A DNA stretch of 64,000 bases from Pseudohongiella acticola. Its GTDB lineage: Bacteria; Pseudomonadota; Gammaproteobacteria; Pseudomonadales; Pseudohongiellaceae. Every line of letters begins with the position of its first letter. The first letter of the stretch is position 1. Made by a program: the position numbers and the translations under genes. The notes under the pieces were generated by a model that saw only the letters and a list, made by a program, of their open reading frames with translations, was not told where the DNA came from and searched no databases. The DNA lies in contig NZ_MASR01000001.1 in the NCBI RefSeq assembly GCF_001758195.1, positions 2,232,001 to 2,296,000 of the forward strand. Direction: 5' to 3'. This document shows positions 8,780 through 17,216 of the stretch, piece after piece.

Positions 8780-8993
8780 CAGCCTGTTCCAGTTCGTCAA
8801 GGCGCTCCTCGGCACGTTGCAGTGCCCGGGTCTGCGCTTCAAACTCTTCGCGTGTCAGCAGATCCATTTTGGACAGAGACTGTTTTACCGCGCCCCGGAC
8901 GGTTTCCCTGACTTCTTCCCCGGCAGCACTGACCTGCGGTAGCACCTTGCTGATCTGTTCGCTGAGTTCGTCGATGATTGAGCGTCTGGTCAT
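8748..8993 (-). CDS. ubiK: Ubiquinone biosynthesis accessory factor UbiK (BMFP domain)
   Basis: An 81-residue, highly charged coiled-coil protein (residues 45-80 are almost wholly heptad-like: REEFEAQTRALQRAEERLDE). It matches the YqiC/UbiK family, which trimerises, binds membranes and helps the aerobic ubiquinone hydroxylation complex. The position beside comM and glnK-amtB is the same as in Pseudomonas. ubiH and ubiI, two hydroxylases it would serve, lie near 55-58 kb of this window. Confidence 0.88.
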   Translation of the reverse strand: MTRRSIIDELSEQISKVLPQVSAAGEEVRETVRGAVKQSLSKMDLLTREEFEAQTRALQRAEERLDELEQAVIALEAHLRR

Positions 8994-9042
8994 GGTTTTG
9001 CCCTCCTGTATCCCCAGTATATCACTTGCCTGCCAAAGGTAT

Positions 9043-9126
9043 TTAAGGGGACGGAGCTAAGATTTACTGTGAGATTAAGGGGACGGAGGGATTTGCACAG
9101 CAAATCTAACCTCCGTCCCCTTAATC
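9043..9126. repeat. Palindromic element, copy 2, with an extra left half-arm
   Basis: The palindrome runs 9073-9126 with perfect 17-bp arms (GATTAAGGGGACGGAGG and complement) around GATTTGC-ACA-GCAAATC and four unpaired bases. Just upstream, 9043-9072, lies a second left half that repeats TTAAGGGGACGGAG and then diverges. The centre matches copy 1 read on the other strand. It sits between ubiK and the glnK control region. Confidence 0.9.
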
Positions 9127-9156
9127 GCACCGGCCCTTAATTCCGCAGCAAACATC

Positions 9157-9173
9157 CGTGCCATTGTGGTGCG
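9157..9173. promoter_or_regulatory. NtrC binding site 1 upstream of glnK
   Basis: CGTGCCATTGTGGTGCG fits the NtrC consensus TGCACCA-N3-TGGTGCA: the right half TGGTGC is perfect and the left half is weaker. Its centre is 31 bp from site 2, three helical turns, the spacing used by NtrC enhancers for cooperative binding. Confidence 0.7.
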
Positions 9174-9187
9174 ATCAAAAAACACGG

Positions 9188-9204
9188 CGCACCATCATGG
9201 TGCG
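9188..9204. promoter_or_regulatory. NtrC binding site 2 upstream of glnK
   Basis: CGCACCATCATGGTGCG is a 17-bp palindrome with only its central base unpaired. It matches the NtrC consensus except for the outermost base pair. The centre lies about 120 bp before the predicted transcription start, a normal enhancer distance for sigma-54. Confidence 0.85.
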
Positions 9205-9288
9205 TCATTTGTTTGATCTTACCGCCATATAGCGTACTGACCACCGTTTAAATGCGTATCTATCTGAATTAAAAGCGGATATTCAATA

Positions 9289-9304
9289 TGGCACGGGCCA
9301 TGCA
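9289..9304 (+). promoter_or_regulatory. Sigma-54 promoter of glnK-amtB
   Basis: TGGCACGGGCCATGCA matches the RpoN consensus TGGCACG-N4-TTGCA with a single change. The invariant GG and GC dinucleotides have the correct spacing. Transcription should start near 9315, about 55 bases before the glnK ATG. Confidence 0.9.
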
Positions 9305-9336
9305 TAGTGACTGTCAGGTGTATCTGCACTGAATAG

Positions 9337-9708
<372 letters not shown>

Positions 9709-9742
9709 AAGCTGACTAAGCTCTCAAGCGGAGGAAATAACG

Positions 9743-11005
9743 GTGGAAAACCAAATTTTTGAACTGCAGTATGCAATGGACACCTTCTACTTTCTGGTGT
9801 GTGGTGCACTGGTAATGTGGATGGCGGCTGGCTTCTCGATGTTGGAAGCGGGTCTGGTCCGATCAAAGAATACAACTGAAATTCTGACCAAAAACGTCGC
9901 ACTGTTTGCGGTCTCCTGCACCATGTATCTGGTGTGCGGCTACGCCATCATGTACGGCGGCGGCTACTTCCTGTCCGGTATCGCCGGCGGCGATACGCTG
10001 GTTGCAGACGCGCTGGCGGCCTCGGCTGAAGCCGGTTTTGATGGCGGCTCTGTTTATTCAGGCGCATCTGACTTCTTCTTCCAGGTTGTCTTTGTAGCAA
10101 CAGCCATGTCTATCGTGTCAGGTGCAGTTGCTGAGCGTATGAAGCTCTGGGCCTTCCTGGCATTCGCAGTTGTCATGACTGGCTTTATCTATCCGATGGA
10201 AGGTGCGTGGACCTGGGGCGGCGCGTCTGTCTTCGGTATGTTCACACTGGGCGACCTAGGTTTCTCTGACTTCGCTGGTTCCGGTATTGTTCACATGGCA
10301 GGTGCTGCAGCAGCCCTGGCTGGTGTGCTTCTGCTGGGTGCCCGTAAAGGCAAATACGCCGCTGATGGCACGGCCCGCGCTATTCCGGGTGCCAACCTGC
10401 CGCTGGCAACACTGGGCATGTTCATCCTGTGGATGGGCTGGTTCGGTTTCAACGGCGGTTCGGTTCTGAAGCTGGGTGACATTGCGAACGCGAATGCGGT
10501 AGCGATGGTGTTCCTGAACACTAACGCAGCAGCCTCCGGCGGTCTGATCGCAGCATTGATCACTGCACGCCTGCTGTTCGGCAAAGCCGATCTGACCATG
10601 GCACTGAACGGTGCATTGGCAGGTCTGGTAGCGATCACTGCTGAGCCTTCAACACCAACAGCACTTGAAGCCACTCTGTTCGGCGGCCTGGGCGGTATCC
10701 TGGTTGTGTTCAGCATCGTCTTTCTGGACAAGATCAAGATCGACGATCCGGTCGGTGCTATCTCTGTGCACGGTACCTGTGGTCTGCTGGGTCTGTTACT
10801 GGTACCGATCACTAACGACGGTTCAAGCTTCTCCGGTCAGATCATTGGTGCCCTGACCATCTTCATCTGGGTATTCGTGACCAGCTTCATTGTCTGGATG
10901 GTACTGAAAGCAGTACTGGGTATCCGGGTCTCTGAAGAAGAGGAAGACCAGGGTGTGGATATCTCTGAGTGTGGCCTGGAAGCCTACCCGGAATTCACCA
11001 AGTAA
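9743..11005 (+). CDS. amtB: Ammonium channel AmtB
   Basis: A 420-residue inner-membrane ammonium transporter with about eleven hydrophobic segments across its length. Family landmarks include the early stretch MWMAAGFSMLEAGLVRSKN, the pore histidine regions (GSGIVHMAGAAAAL and SVHGTCGLLG) and the acidic cytoplasmic tail that contacts GlnK. It starts at GTG 9743 with GGAGG about eight bases upstream. It is co-transcribed with glnK under nitrogen limitation and followed by a strong terminator. Confidence 0.96.
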   Translation: MENQIFELQYAMDTFYFLVCGALVMWMAAGFSMLEAGLVRSKNTTEILTKNVALFAVSCTMYLVCGYAIMYGGGYFLSGIAGGDTLVADALAASAEAGFDGGSVYSGASDFFFQVVFVATAMSIVSGAVAERMKLWAFLAFAVVMTGFIYPMEGAWTWGGASVFGMFTLGDLGFSDFAGSGIVHMAGAAAALAGVLLLGARKGKYAADGTARAIPGANLPLATLGMFILWMGWFGFNGGSVLKLGDIANANAVAMVFLNTNAAASGGLIAALITARLLFGKADLTMALNGALAGLVAITAEPSTPTALEATLFGGLGGILVVFSIVFLDKIKIDDPVGAISVHGTCGLLGLLLVPITNDGSSFSGQIIGALTIFIWVFVTSFIVWMVLKAVLGIRVSEEEEDQGVDISECGLEAYPEFTK

Positions 11006-11031
11006 GATCTCCCCGAGAGTACGCTCTCAAC

Positions 11032-11066
11032 AAAAAAGCCGGACTCATTTGAGTCCGGCTTTTTTT
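11032..11066 (+). terminator. Rho-independent terminator of glnK-amtB
   Basis: A run of As, AGCCGGACTC-ATTT-GAGTCCGGCT (10-bp perfect stem) and seven Ts. Confidence 0.95.
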
Positions 11067-11072
11067 GTCTGG

Positions 11073-11162
11073 AGAAAGTATGGGGACGAGAAAGTATGGG
11101 GACGGAGGGAATACTTTTTGTGCAGTTGATCAAAAAGTATTCCCTCCGTCCCCATACTTTCT
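11073..11162. repeat. Palindromic element, copy 3, with tandem half-arm
   Basis: The palindrome spans 11089-11162 with perfect 31-bp arms, starting AGAAAGTATGGGGACGGAGG and continuing through GAATACTTTTT, around a 12-base loop. The first 16 bases of the arm (AGAAAGTATGGGGACG) are repeated directly in front of it at 11073-11088. Its right end reaches two bases into the stop codon of rsmE. It lies between the convergent amtB and rsmE. Confidence 0.92.
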
Positions 11163-11883
11163 AGAAGTCACCCCACTGAAGCTGCAACGCTGTCAGTGCA
11201 ACGACCGGCGCCGTTTCAGTGCGCAGTACACGAGGGCCGAGTCTGACGGTGGTAAAACCGGCAGCAATGGCAAGGGCTTTTTCAGTGTCACTGGTGCCGC
11301 CTTCGGGGCCTACCAACAGACAAACAGCATCGGGCGCTGTGCCAGTAAAACCAGCCGTGCCGGTGTGGTCGAGCAGAAAGCCCTGACCGGCGGGAACGGC
11401 CGCAACCCAGTCCGCCAACGGAACCGGGCCATGAATGACCGGTACGCTGCAACGGCCACACTGCTCGCTGGCACTGATCGCCACTTTCTGCCAGTGCGCG
11501 GCGCGTTTGTCGGCACGTTCGTGACTGAGTTTTACTTCACTGAAGTCAGTGAACAGTGGCGTGATGTCGGTAACGCCAAGTTCAGTTGCTTTCTGAATGG
11601 CATAATCCATGCGCTCACCACGCGACAGGCCCAGACCCAGATGCACAGGCAAGGCCGAGTCAGGTGTACAATCGCGTGATTCGATCAGAAGGAGCCGGAC
11701 GTCACGTTTACTGACCGATGTTACCTCGGCCAGAAACTCGCCATTGACTGCATTAAACAGCAGGCACTGCTGGCCGGGTTTTACCCGCAGTACCTTGCCG
11801 AGATAATGCGCCTGATCGCCTTCCAGCACCAGCTCGGTGTCGGCGACCAGCGCCTGATCTGTGTGAAATCGGGACAATCGCAT
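11161..11883 (-). CDS. rsmE: 16S rRNA m3U1498 methyltransferase
   Basis: A 240-residue SPOUT-class enzyme that methylates N3 of U1498 in the 30S decoding region. The N-terminal PUA-like part (LEGDQAHYLGKVLRVKPG) precedes the knotted methyltransferase domain with GLGLSRGERMDYAIQKATELGV, LLVGPEGG and LGPRVLRTETA, the SAM-binding loops. It begins 24 bases after metF on the same strand and could be the last gene of the SAM-cycle transcript. The palindromic element touches its stop codon. Confidence 0.93.
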   Translation of the reverse strand: MRLSRFHTDQALVADTELVLEGDQAHYLGKVLRVKPGQQCLLFNAVNGEFLAEVTSVSKRDVRLLLIESRDCTPDSALPVHLGLGLSRGERMDYAIQKATELGVTDITPLFTDFSEVKLSHERADKRAAHWQKVAISASEQCGRCSVPVIHGPVPLADWVAAVPAGQGFLLDHTGTAGFTGTAPDAVCLLVGPEGGTSDTEKALAIAAGFTTVRLGPRVLRTETAPVVALTALQLQWGDF

Positions 11884-11907
11884 CGCACCCTCCGCAGTGA
11901 ACCGGCG

Positions 11908-12753
11908 TTAGCGCAAATTCAGCTGTTGCCAGATCTGCCGCACCGGATCGGTCTGATTCATACTGTAGAAATGCAGGCCAGGGGCGCCGCCCGCCAACAG
12001 GTCTTCGCAGAGGCTCTGCACCACTTCGATGCCGAACTCACGAATGCTGTCACTGTCATCGCCATAGGACTGCAATCGTTGACGCATCCAACGCGGAATT
12101 TCCGCGCCACAGCTGTTACTGAAACGCTGCAGGTTGGTGAAGTTGGTGATGGGCATTATGCCGGGCACAATCGGAATATCGATGCCGGCTTTGGCGCAAC
12201 TGTCCAGAAAATAGAAGTACGCATCCTGATTATAAAAGTACTGCGTAATGGCGCTGTTGGCACCGGCTTCGACCTTGCGCTTAAAAAACTCAATGTCACT
12301 GTCGTAACTGTCCGACTGTGGATGAATCTCCGGATAACAGGCCACTTCAATATGAAAGTGATCACCGGTGGTTTCGCGCACAAATTCGATCAGCTCGTTG
12401 GCGTAATAATACTGTGATGCGGTCCCGGTGCCCGAGGGAATATCTCCGCGCAGCGCAACCAGGCGATTGATGCCCAGTGCCTGGTAGCTTTCCAGCAGCG
12501 CCAGGATTTCATCACGCGTGGAGCCACCAAACGAAAGGTGCGGCGCCACATCCGAGCCGGTCTCGTTGATGCGAGTCACTGTCTGCCGTGTGCCGTCCTT
12601 GGTTGAACCGCCGGCGCCGTAGGTCACTGAAAAGAAATCAGGCCGAAGCGCGGCAAGCTCGCTGTGCACAACTTTCAGCTTCTCGACACCCACCTCGGTG
12701 CGAGGCGGGAAAAATTCGAAGCTGAAGCGCGCGTCTGTATTCACGATTTCCAT
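11908..12753 (-). CDS. metF: 5,10-methylenetetrahydrofolate reductase
   Basis: A 281-residue FAD-dependent TIM-barrel enzyme that makes 5-methyl-THF for methionine synthesis. The start FSFEFFPPRTEVG with the catalytic glutamate, VTYGAGGSTKDGT, ALRGDIPSG and GIMPITN are all family signatures. It follows ahcY on the minus strand with a 67-bp gap that holds a hairpin. Together with metK and ahcY it covers most of the activated-methyl cycle; no methionine synthase is in the window. Confidence 0.95.
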   Translation of the reverse strand: MEIVNTDARFSFEFFPPRTEVGVEKLKVVHSELAALRPDFFSVTYGAGGSTKDGTRQTVTRINETGSDVAPHLSFGGSTRDEILALLESYQALGINRLVALRGDIPSGTGTASQYYYANELIEFVRETTGDHFHIEVACYPEIHPQSDSYDSDIEFFKRKVEAGANSAITQYFYNQDAYFYFLDSCAKAGIDIPIVPGIMPITNFTNLQRFSNSCGAEIPRWMRQRLQSYGDDSDSIREFGIEVVQSLCEDLLAGGAPGLHFYSMNQTDPVRQIWQQLNLR

Positions 12754-12776
12754 ATGATGCTCTCTTGCTGGTAACG

Positions 12777-12801
12777 GCTGACTGTCGCGAGGACAGTCAG
12801 C
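12777..12801. other. Hairpin between ahcY and metF
   Basis: A perfect 10-bp stem GCTGACTGTC/GACAGTCAGC with loop GCGAG and no T run on either side. It could set the relative levels of ahcY and metF mRNA by protecting an end, but it is not a terminator by itself. Confidence 0.6.
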
Positions 12802-12820
12802 GTCAACACTTCAATCCGGA

Positions 12821-14200
12821 TCAGTACTTGTACGATTCGGGTTTGAAAGGGCCTTCTGCTTTTACATGGATGTACTTGGCCTGAGTTGCTGTCAGTTTGG
12901 TCAGCACGCCGCCAAAACCGCCTACCATCAATGCCGCCACTTCTTCGTCCAGCTTCTTGGGCAGAACTTCAACACGCAGCATCTGTTTCTTCTCGTCAGC
13001 CGAGCGTGATGCAAACGCCTGCTTGAAGACGTGAATCTGCGCAATCACCTGGTTGGCAAAGGATCCATCCATGATGCGTGACGGGTGCCCGGTGGCATTG
13101 CCCAGGTTTACCAGACGGCCTTCAGACAACAGAATCAGGTAGTTCTCTGGATTCTTGTCGGCGTCAGCACGGAATACCTGGTGAACCTGCGGTTTGACTT
13201 CAACCCACTTCCAGCTCTTGCGCATGTAAGCAGTATCAATTTCGTTGTCGAAGTGACCGATGTTACAGATCACCGCGCCATTTTTGACCGCTTGCAACAT
13301 ATTTTTGTCGCACACATCAATGTTACCCGTCGTGGTGACAATCAGGTCGGTGTTGCTCAGCAGGGCGGTATCGATATCTTCCAGGCGGCCAGTGTTGTTG
13401 CCGTCCTTATAAGGAGAAACAATTTCGAAACCGTCCATGCAGGCCTGCATGGCGCAAATCGGATCGATTTCGCTGATTTTCACGATCATGCCTTCCTGGC
13501 GCAGGCTCTGTGCTGAACCTTTGCCGACGTCACCGTAACCCACGACCAGTGCTTTCTTGCCAGACAGCAGCATGTCAGTGCCGCGCTTGATGGCATCGTT
13601 CAGGCTGTGGCGACAGCCGTACTTGTTATCGTTCTTGGATTTGGTGACGGAATCGTTAACATTTATCGCCGGCACTTTCAGTGTGCCCTCTTCCAGCATT
13701 TCCAGCAGACGGTGCACGCCAGTGGTGGTTTCTTCCGTGATGCCGTGGATCTTCTCCAGCATGGCCGGGTATTTGTTGTGAACCATGCCGGTCAGGTCGC
13801 CGCCGTCATCCAGCAACATGTTGGCGTCCCAGGCAGTACCGTCTTTCAGGATGGTCTGCTCAATACACCATTCGCCTTCTTCTTCGGTCTGGCCTTTCCA
13901 TGCATACACAGCAATGCCCTTGGCAGCAATATAGGCCGCGGCGTGATCCTGTGTAGAAAAGATGTTGCACGAAGACCAGCGCACTTCGGCGCCCAGCTCA
14001 ACCAGAGTTTCGATCAGCACGGCGGTCTGAATGGTCATGTGAATACAGCCGATGATTTTAGCACCTGCCAGTGGCTGTTCGGTTTTGTAGCGTTCGCGCA
14101 GTGCCATCAGCGCTGGCATTTCGGCTTGCGCCAGTACAACTTCTTTGCGGCCATACTCGGCCAGATTGATATCAGCGACTTTATAATCGGTGGTGCTCAT
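12821..14200 (-). CDS. ahcY: Adenosylhomocysteinase
   Basis: A 459-residue NAD-dependent enzyme that hydrolyses S-adenosylhomocysteine to adenosine and homocysteine. Substrate-domain signatures ([46 protein letters not shown]) come first, then the NAD site [12 protein letters not shown]. The C-terminus ends with the KPESYKY tail that reaches into the neighbouring subunit. It lies between metK and metF. I found no SAH-riboswitch signature in the 78 bases upstream; control probably comes from the ArsR-type gene at the head of the cluster. Confidence 0.96.
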   Translation of the reverse strand: MSTTDYKVADINLAEYGRKEVVLAQAEMPALMALRERYKTEQPLAGAKIIGCIHMTIQTAVLIETLVELGAEVRWSSCNIFSTQDHAAAYIAAKGIAVYAWKGQTEEEGEWCIEQTILKDGTAWDANMLLDDGGDLTGMVHNKYPAMLEKIHGITEETTTGVHRLLEMLEEGTLKVPAINVNDSVTKSKNDNKYGCRHSLNDAIKRGTDMLLSGKKALVVGYGDVGKGSAQSLRQEGMIVKISEIDPICAMQACMDGFEIVSPYKDGNNTGRLEDIDTALLSNTDLIVTTTGNIDVCDKNMLQAVKNGAVICNIGHFDNEIDTAYMRKSWKWVEVKPQVHQVFRADADKNPENYLILLSEGRLVNLGNATGHPSRIMDGSFANQVIAQIHVFKQAFASRSADEKKQMLRVEVLPKKLDEEVAALMVGGFGGVLTKLTATQAKYIHVKAEGPFKPESYKY

Positions 14201-14278
14201 AAATTTACCTTTAACTATTAAATGTGGTTGTCCGTGCTTTTGGCCTGTACTCAGGGTCTGTACTTGTCTACAGCCAGC

Positions 14279-15436
14279 TTACAGACCTGCCGCTGCGCGC
14301 AGAGCGTCGGCTTTGTCAGTTTTCTCCCAGGTAAAGGCAGCGTCTTCGCGGCCAAAGTGGCCATAGGCCGCCGTCGGGAAATAAATCGGACGAATCAGGT
14401 CGAGCATCTTGATCAGGCCTTTAGGGCGCAATTCAAAATGTTCGCGGACCAGTTCAACAATGCGGTCATGGCTGATGCGGCCGGTGCCAAAGGTTTCCAC
14501 GCTGATCGATGTCGGCTCGGCAACACCGATGGCGTAGGACACCTGGATCTCACAACGATCGGCGATGCCAGCGGCAACAATGTTCTTGGCCACATAACGG
14601 GCAGCGTACGCGGCTGAACGGTCAACTTTAGACGGGTCCTTGCCTGAAAAGGCACCGCCGCCATGCCGGGCCATGCCGCCATAGGTATCAACAATGATTT
14701 TGCGACCGGTCAGACCGCAGTCACCAAAAGGTCCACCGATAACAAAGCGGCCGGTTGGATTGATGAAGTATTTGGTGTTGGCATCCAGCCACTCTGCCGG
14801 CAGTACCGGTTTGATGATTTCTTCCATCACGGCTTCCTGCAGATCCTTCTGGCTGATGTCGTCATCGTGCTGGGTGGACAGCACCACGGCATCAATACCC
14901 ACTGGTTTGCCGTCCTGATAGCGGAACGTGATCTGGCTCTTGGCGTCCGGACGCAGCCATGGCAGTGTGCCATTTTTGCGCACTTCCGCCTGGCGCTTGA
15001 CCAATCGGTGTGAATAGGTAATTGGCGCGGGCATCAGCACATCTGTTTCATTGCTGGCATAACCGAACATCAGGCCCTGGTCGCCGGCACCCTGTTCATG
15101 TTCCTGGGTTTCATCAACGCCCATGGCGATGTCCGGGGATTGTTTGCCGATGGCGTTGAGCACGGCACAGGAATGGCCGTCGAAACCTTTGTCGGAATGA
15201 TCGTAGCCGATGTCGATGACGACTTTGCGGGCGATGTCTTCCAGATCCACATAGGCTTCAGTGGTGACTTCACCCGCCACCACGACCATGCCGGTTTTGA
15301 CCAGGGTTTCGCAGGCAACGCGGGCGTGTGGATCCTGTTGCAACAGGTTGTCCAGTACGGCGTCGGAGATCTGGTCGGCGATTTTATCCGGATGCCCTTC
15401 GGACACGGACTCGGAAGTAAATAAGCTGGTTGTCAT
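14279..15436 (-). CDS. metK: S-adenosylmethionine synthetase
   Basis: A 385-residue enzyme making SAM from methionine and ATP. Clear family motifs are [18 protein letters not shown] (near residue 12), [15 protein letters not shown] and [19 protein letters not shown], with the catalytic lysine loop. It is the second gene of the SAM-cycle cluster, 47 bases after the ArsR/methyltransferase gene. The short gap in front of it holds a 14-bp direct repeat. Confidence 0.96.
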   Translation of the reverse strand: MTTSLFTSESVSEGHPDKIADQISDAVLDNLLQQDPHARVACETLVKTGMVVVAGEVTTEAYVDLEDIARKVVIDIGYDHSDKGFDGHSCAVLNAIGKQSPDIAMGVDETQEHEQGAGDQGLMFGYASNETDVLMPAPITYSHRLVKRQAEVRKNGTLPWLRPDAKSQITFRYQDGKPVGIDAVVLSTQHDDDISQKDLQEAVMEEIIKPVLPAEWLDANTKYFINPTGRFVIGGPFGDCGLTGRKIIVDTYGGMARHGGGAFSGKDPSKVDRSAAYAARYVAKNIVAAGIADRCEIQVSYAIGVAEPTSISVETFGTGRISHDRIVELVREHFELRPKGLIKMLDLIRPIYFPTAAYGHFGREDAAFTWEKTDKADALRAAAGL

Positions 15437-15449
15437 GCTTAAGGTCCTT

Positions 15450-15479
15450 TTTCTGTTGTCAGTAGTTTCTGTTGTCAGT
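15450..15479. repeat. Short direct repeat before metK
   Basis: TTTCTGTTGTCAGT occurs at 15450-15463 and again at 15466-15479 (16-bp period) in the leader of metK on the opposite strand. No function is evident; slippage is the simplest explanation. Confidence 0.7.
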
Positions 15480-15483
15480 TGTT

Positions 15484-16521
15484 TCAGTTAATGTCAGTGG
15501 TTGAATCTGTTCGGGTAAATACACGCATCTGGACCTGAAACCCGTTTCGCAGTCCCAGGTAAACGCGCTGGCCACTGGTCAGGCCGGCATCATCCGCCCA
15601 GGCATCGAGGTCCTGTTCGGTGAAACCAAGCCAAAGATCGCCGCAGGACTCGCGCACCCAGTCCTGGTCGTGATGGCTCAGGTCGATCAGCAGCAGACTG
15701 CCGCCAGAACGCAACAGCTGTGCGCAATCTTCAAAGGTCTCCCGCGGTGACGGAATATGGTGCAACACCATGTTGTAGATCAGCAGGTCGAAGACCAGAT
15801 TCTGTGCCAGTGCGGCTCGGGTATCGCCGTGAATGAACTCGACCGGGTGGTCAGTGTCGTCAGCGCCAAGTCGCTGTGTCAGCGCGCTGCGAGCCCGGTT
15901 TAGCATTTCCATGGAGTTGTCCAGTGCGGTCAGGCGATGGAAGCGCGAGGTCAGTTCGCTGAGCAATGGGCTTTCGCCCGGTCCGACTTCCAGCACGTCG
16001 GCCTGCTTTGGCAATTTCAGGTCATCCAGCAGGTCATGCAGGGTGTCGCGGTAATTGGCATACTCGGCGACCAGTTCCTGTTTCTCCAGAAAGCGTTCTG
16101 CATGGCGTTCAAAGAACAGCAGCGACTGCTCGGAACGCTCATCATGTATCTGTTGTACACCGCGCGCCAGCTCGCCGCGTAAGGTCAGCTGGTCCAGTGC
16201 GGCAAATGCAGACTGTTTGACTGCCAGCTGCGGGTCGTCTGTCAGCAACAGGGCGCGACGGTAAAAAATGCTGTTACCCTCGCGCCGGGTTGATACCAGA
16301 CCGGCCTGGGCCAGGATCTTGAGATGGTGGCTTAGGGCCGATTGACGCACGCTGACGATGCGGCACAGTTCCAGAACGCCAAACGATTCTGTGCGCAGCA
16401 GGCGCAGGATATCCAGCCGCAACGGGTCAGCCAGAGCCTTGAACACACGGGTCAACGCATCAGTGCAGTTGGCAGACGCGAGTCGTGTATTAATGTCGAT
16501 TGTTTGCGGATTGGCACTCAT
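15484..16521 (-). CDS. ArsR-family regulator fused to a SAM methyltransferase domain (SahR-like)
   Basis: A 345-residue two-domain protein. Residues about 20-100 form an ArsR winged helix ([37 protein letters not shown]). Residues about 160-330 form a class I methyltransferase fold with motif [29 protein letters not shown] and [13 protein letters not shown]. It heads a cluster with metK, ahcY and metF, which fits the SahR/SamR type of ArsR regulators described for the SAM cycle, where SAH or SAM would be sensed by the methyltransferase-like domain. An 18-bp palindrome 31 bases before its start is a likely operator. Whether the domain still methylates anything is unknown. Confidence 0.85.
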   Translation of the reverse strand: MSANPQTIDINTRLASANCTDALTRVFKALADPLRLDILRLLRTESFGVLELCRIVSVRQSALSHHLKILAQAGLVSTRREGNSIFYRRALLLTDDPQLAVKQSAFAALDQLTLRGELARGVQQIHDERSEQSLLFFERHAERFLEKQELVAEYANYRDTLHDLLDDLKLPKQADVLEVGPGESPLLSELTSRFHRLTALDNSMEMLNRARSALTQRLGADDTDHPVEFIHGDTRAALAQNLVFDLLIYNMVLHHIPSPRETFEDCAQLLRSGGSLLLIDLSHHDQDWVRESCGDLWLGFTEQDLDAWADDAGLTSGQRVYLGLRNGFQVQMRVFTRTDSTTDIN

Positions 16522-16552
16522 AGGCGGCGAACTATACCAGCTTTACCATCTA

Positions 16553-16570
16553 TATCAAAATATTTTGATA
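16553..16570. promoter_or_regulatory. Probable operator of the SAM-cycle regulator
   Basis: TATCAAAATATTTTGATA is a perfect 18-bp palindrome just upstream of the ArsR-type gene, the size and symmetry expected for an ArsR-family dimer. It is best explained as the autoregulatory site controlling the whole metK-ahcY-metF transcript. Confidence 0.75.
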
Positions 16571-16682
16571 GAGAGTTGAAAGATGGCGTGGGTGGGACGC
16601 GTTGGCGAAATTGGCAGCGAGCCCGGAGCATAATCTGGCAATGACAAGCATCGGAATTTCTGTATTACTCTTCACAAATAAC

Positions 16683-16794
16683 GATATAAAGTCTAATATC
16701 AATTTAAATAGTCAGATATAAAGAATTACATGGAATAGTTATAACTCTCTATATATGACGATATAAATGCATAAAACCAGTTAATTCTTTATAT
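16683..16794. promoter_or_regulatory. AT-rich control region of hipBA with repeated motifs
   Basis: A clearly AT-rich stretch. GATATAAA occurs three times (16683, 16715, 16760), and ATATAAAGAATTA (16716-16728) has a perfect inverted partner, TAATTCTTTATAT (16782-16794). Toxin-antitoxin operons are usually repressed by the antitoxin at repeated upstream operators, so these are candidate HipB sites. The base composition contrasts with both neighbouring genes. Confidence 0.55.
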
Positions 16795-16808
16795 ACGATG
16801 ACATATCC

Positions 16809-17216
16809 ATGGATAACAATTCCCTGACCATCACGTCGGCCCTGTCTGACGATGCCATCCTGTCTGAGTTGGGCCAGCGCCTGAGCCGCTACCGTATAGA
16901 TGCTGGACTGACTCAATTGGCGCTGGCGGAAAAGGCCGGCATCTCCAAGAGCACACTGGAACGAATTGAGGCTGGCGCAGCATCGCAGTTACCCAACCTG
17001 ATCCGGGTGTTGCGGGCGTTGGACAGTCTGGCAGCGCTTGATGTTGCCATTCCTCCGCCAACGCCACGACCCATGGAGATGTTGCGAAATCAGCATAAGC
17101 GACCGCAGCGCGTGCGGGCCCGCCAGCCTGCTGCCGGCTCAACCGGTGCCGACACACAAGCGCCCGGCAAGAGCCAGGCAGTGAAACCCTGGGCCTGGGG
17201 GGATGAGCGAAAATGA
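16809..17216 (+). CDS. hipB: HipB-like antitoxin, XRE-family regulator
   Basis: A 135-residue protein with an N-terminal XRE helix-turn-helix (about residues 20-78: LGQRLSRYRIDAGLTQLALA, then ISKSTLERIEAG) and a basic, Pro/Arg-rich tail that is probably disordered. It overlaps the kinase gene by four bases (ATGA), as in hipBA operons. It would neutralise the toxin and repress the operon through the AT-rich repeats upstream. The Shine-Dalgarno sequence is weak. Confidence 0.85.
   Translation: MDNNSLTITSALSDDAILSELGQRLSRYRIDAGLTQLALAEKAGISKSTLERIEAGAASQLPNLIRVLRALDSLAALDVAIPPPTPRPMEMLRNQHKRPQRVRARQPAAGSTGADTQAPGKSQAVKPWAWGDERK

Noticed and set aside
11065-11679. 204-residue plus-strand frame opposite rsmE
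   Set aside because: It is the antisense of rsmE and runs through the palindromic element; no family features.
14201-14278. SAH riboswitch before ahcY
   Set aside because: The 78-base gap is short and lacks the conserved SAH-element sequence; control by the ArsR-type gene upstream is the better explanation.
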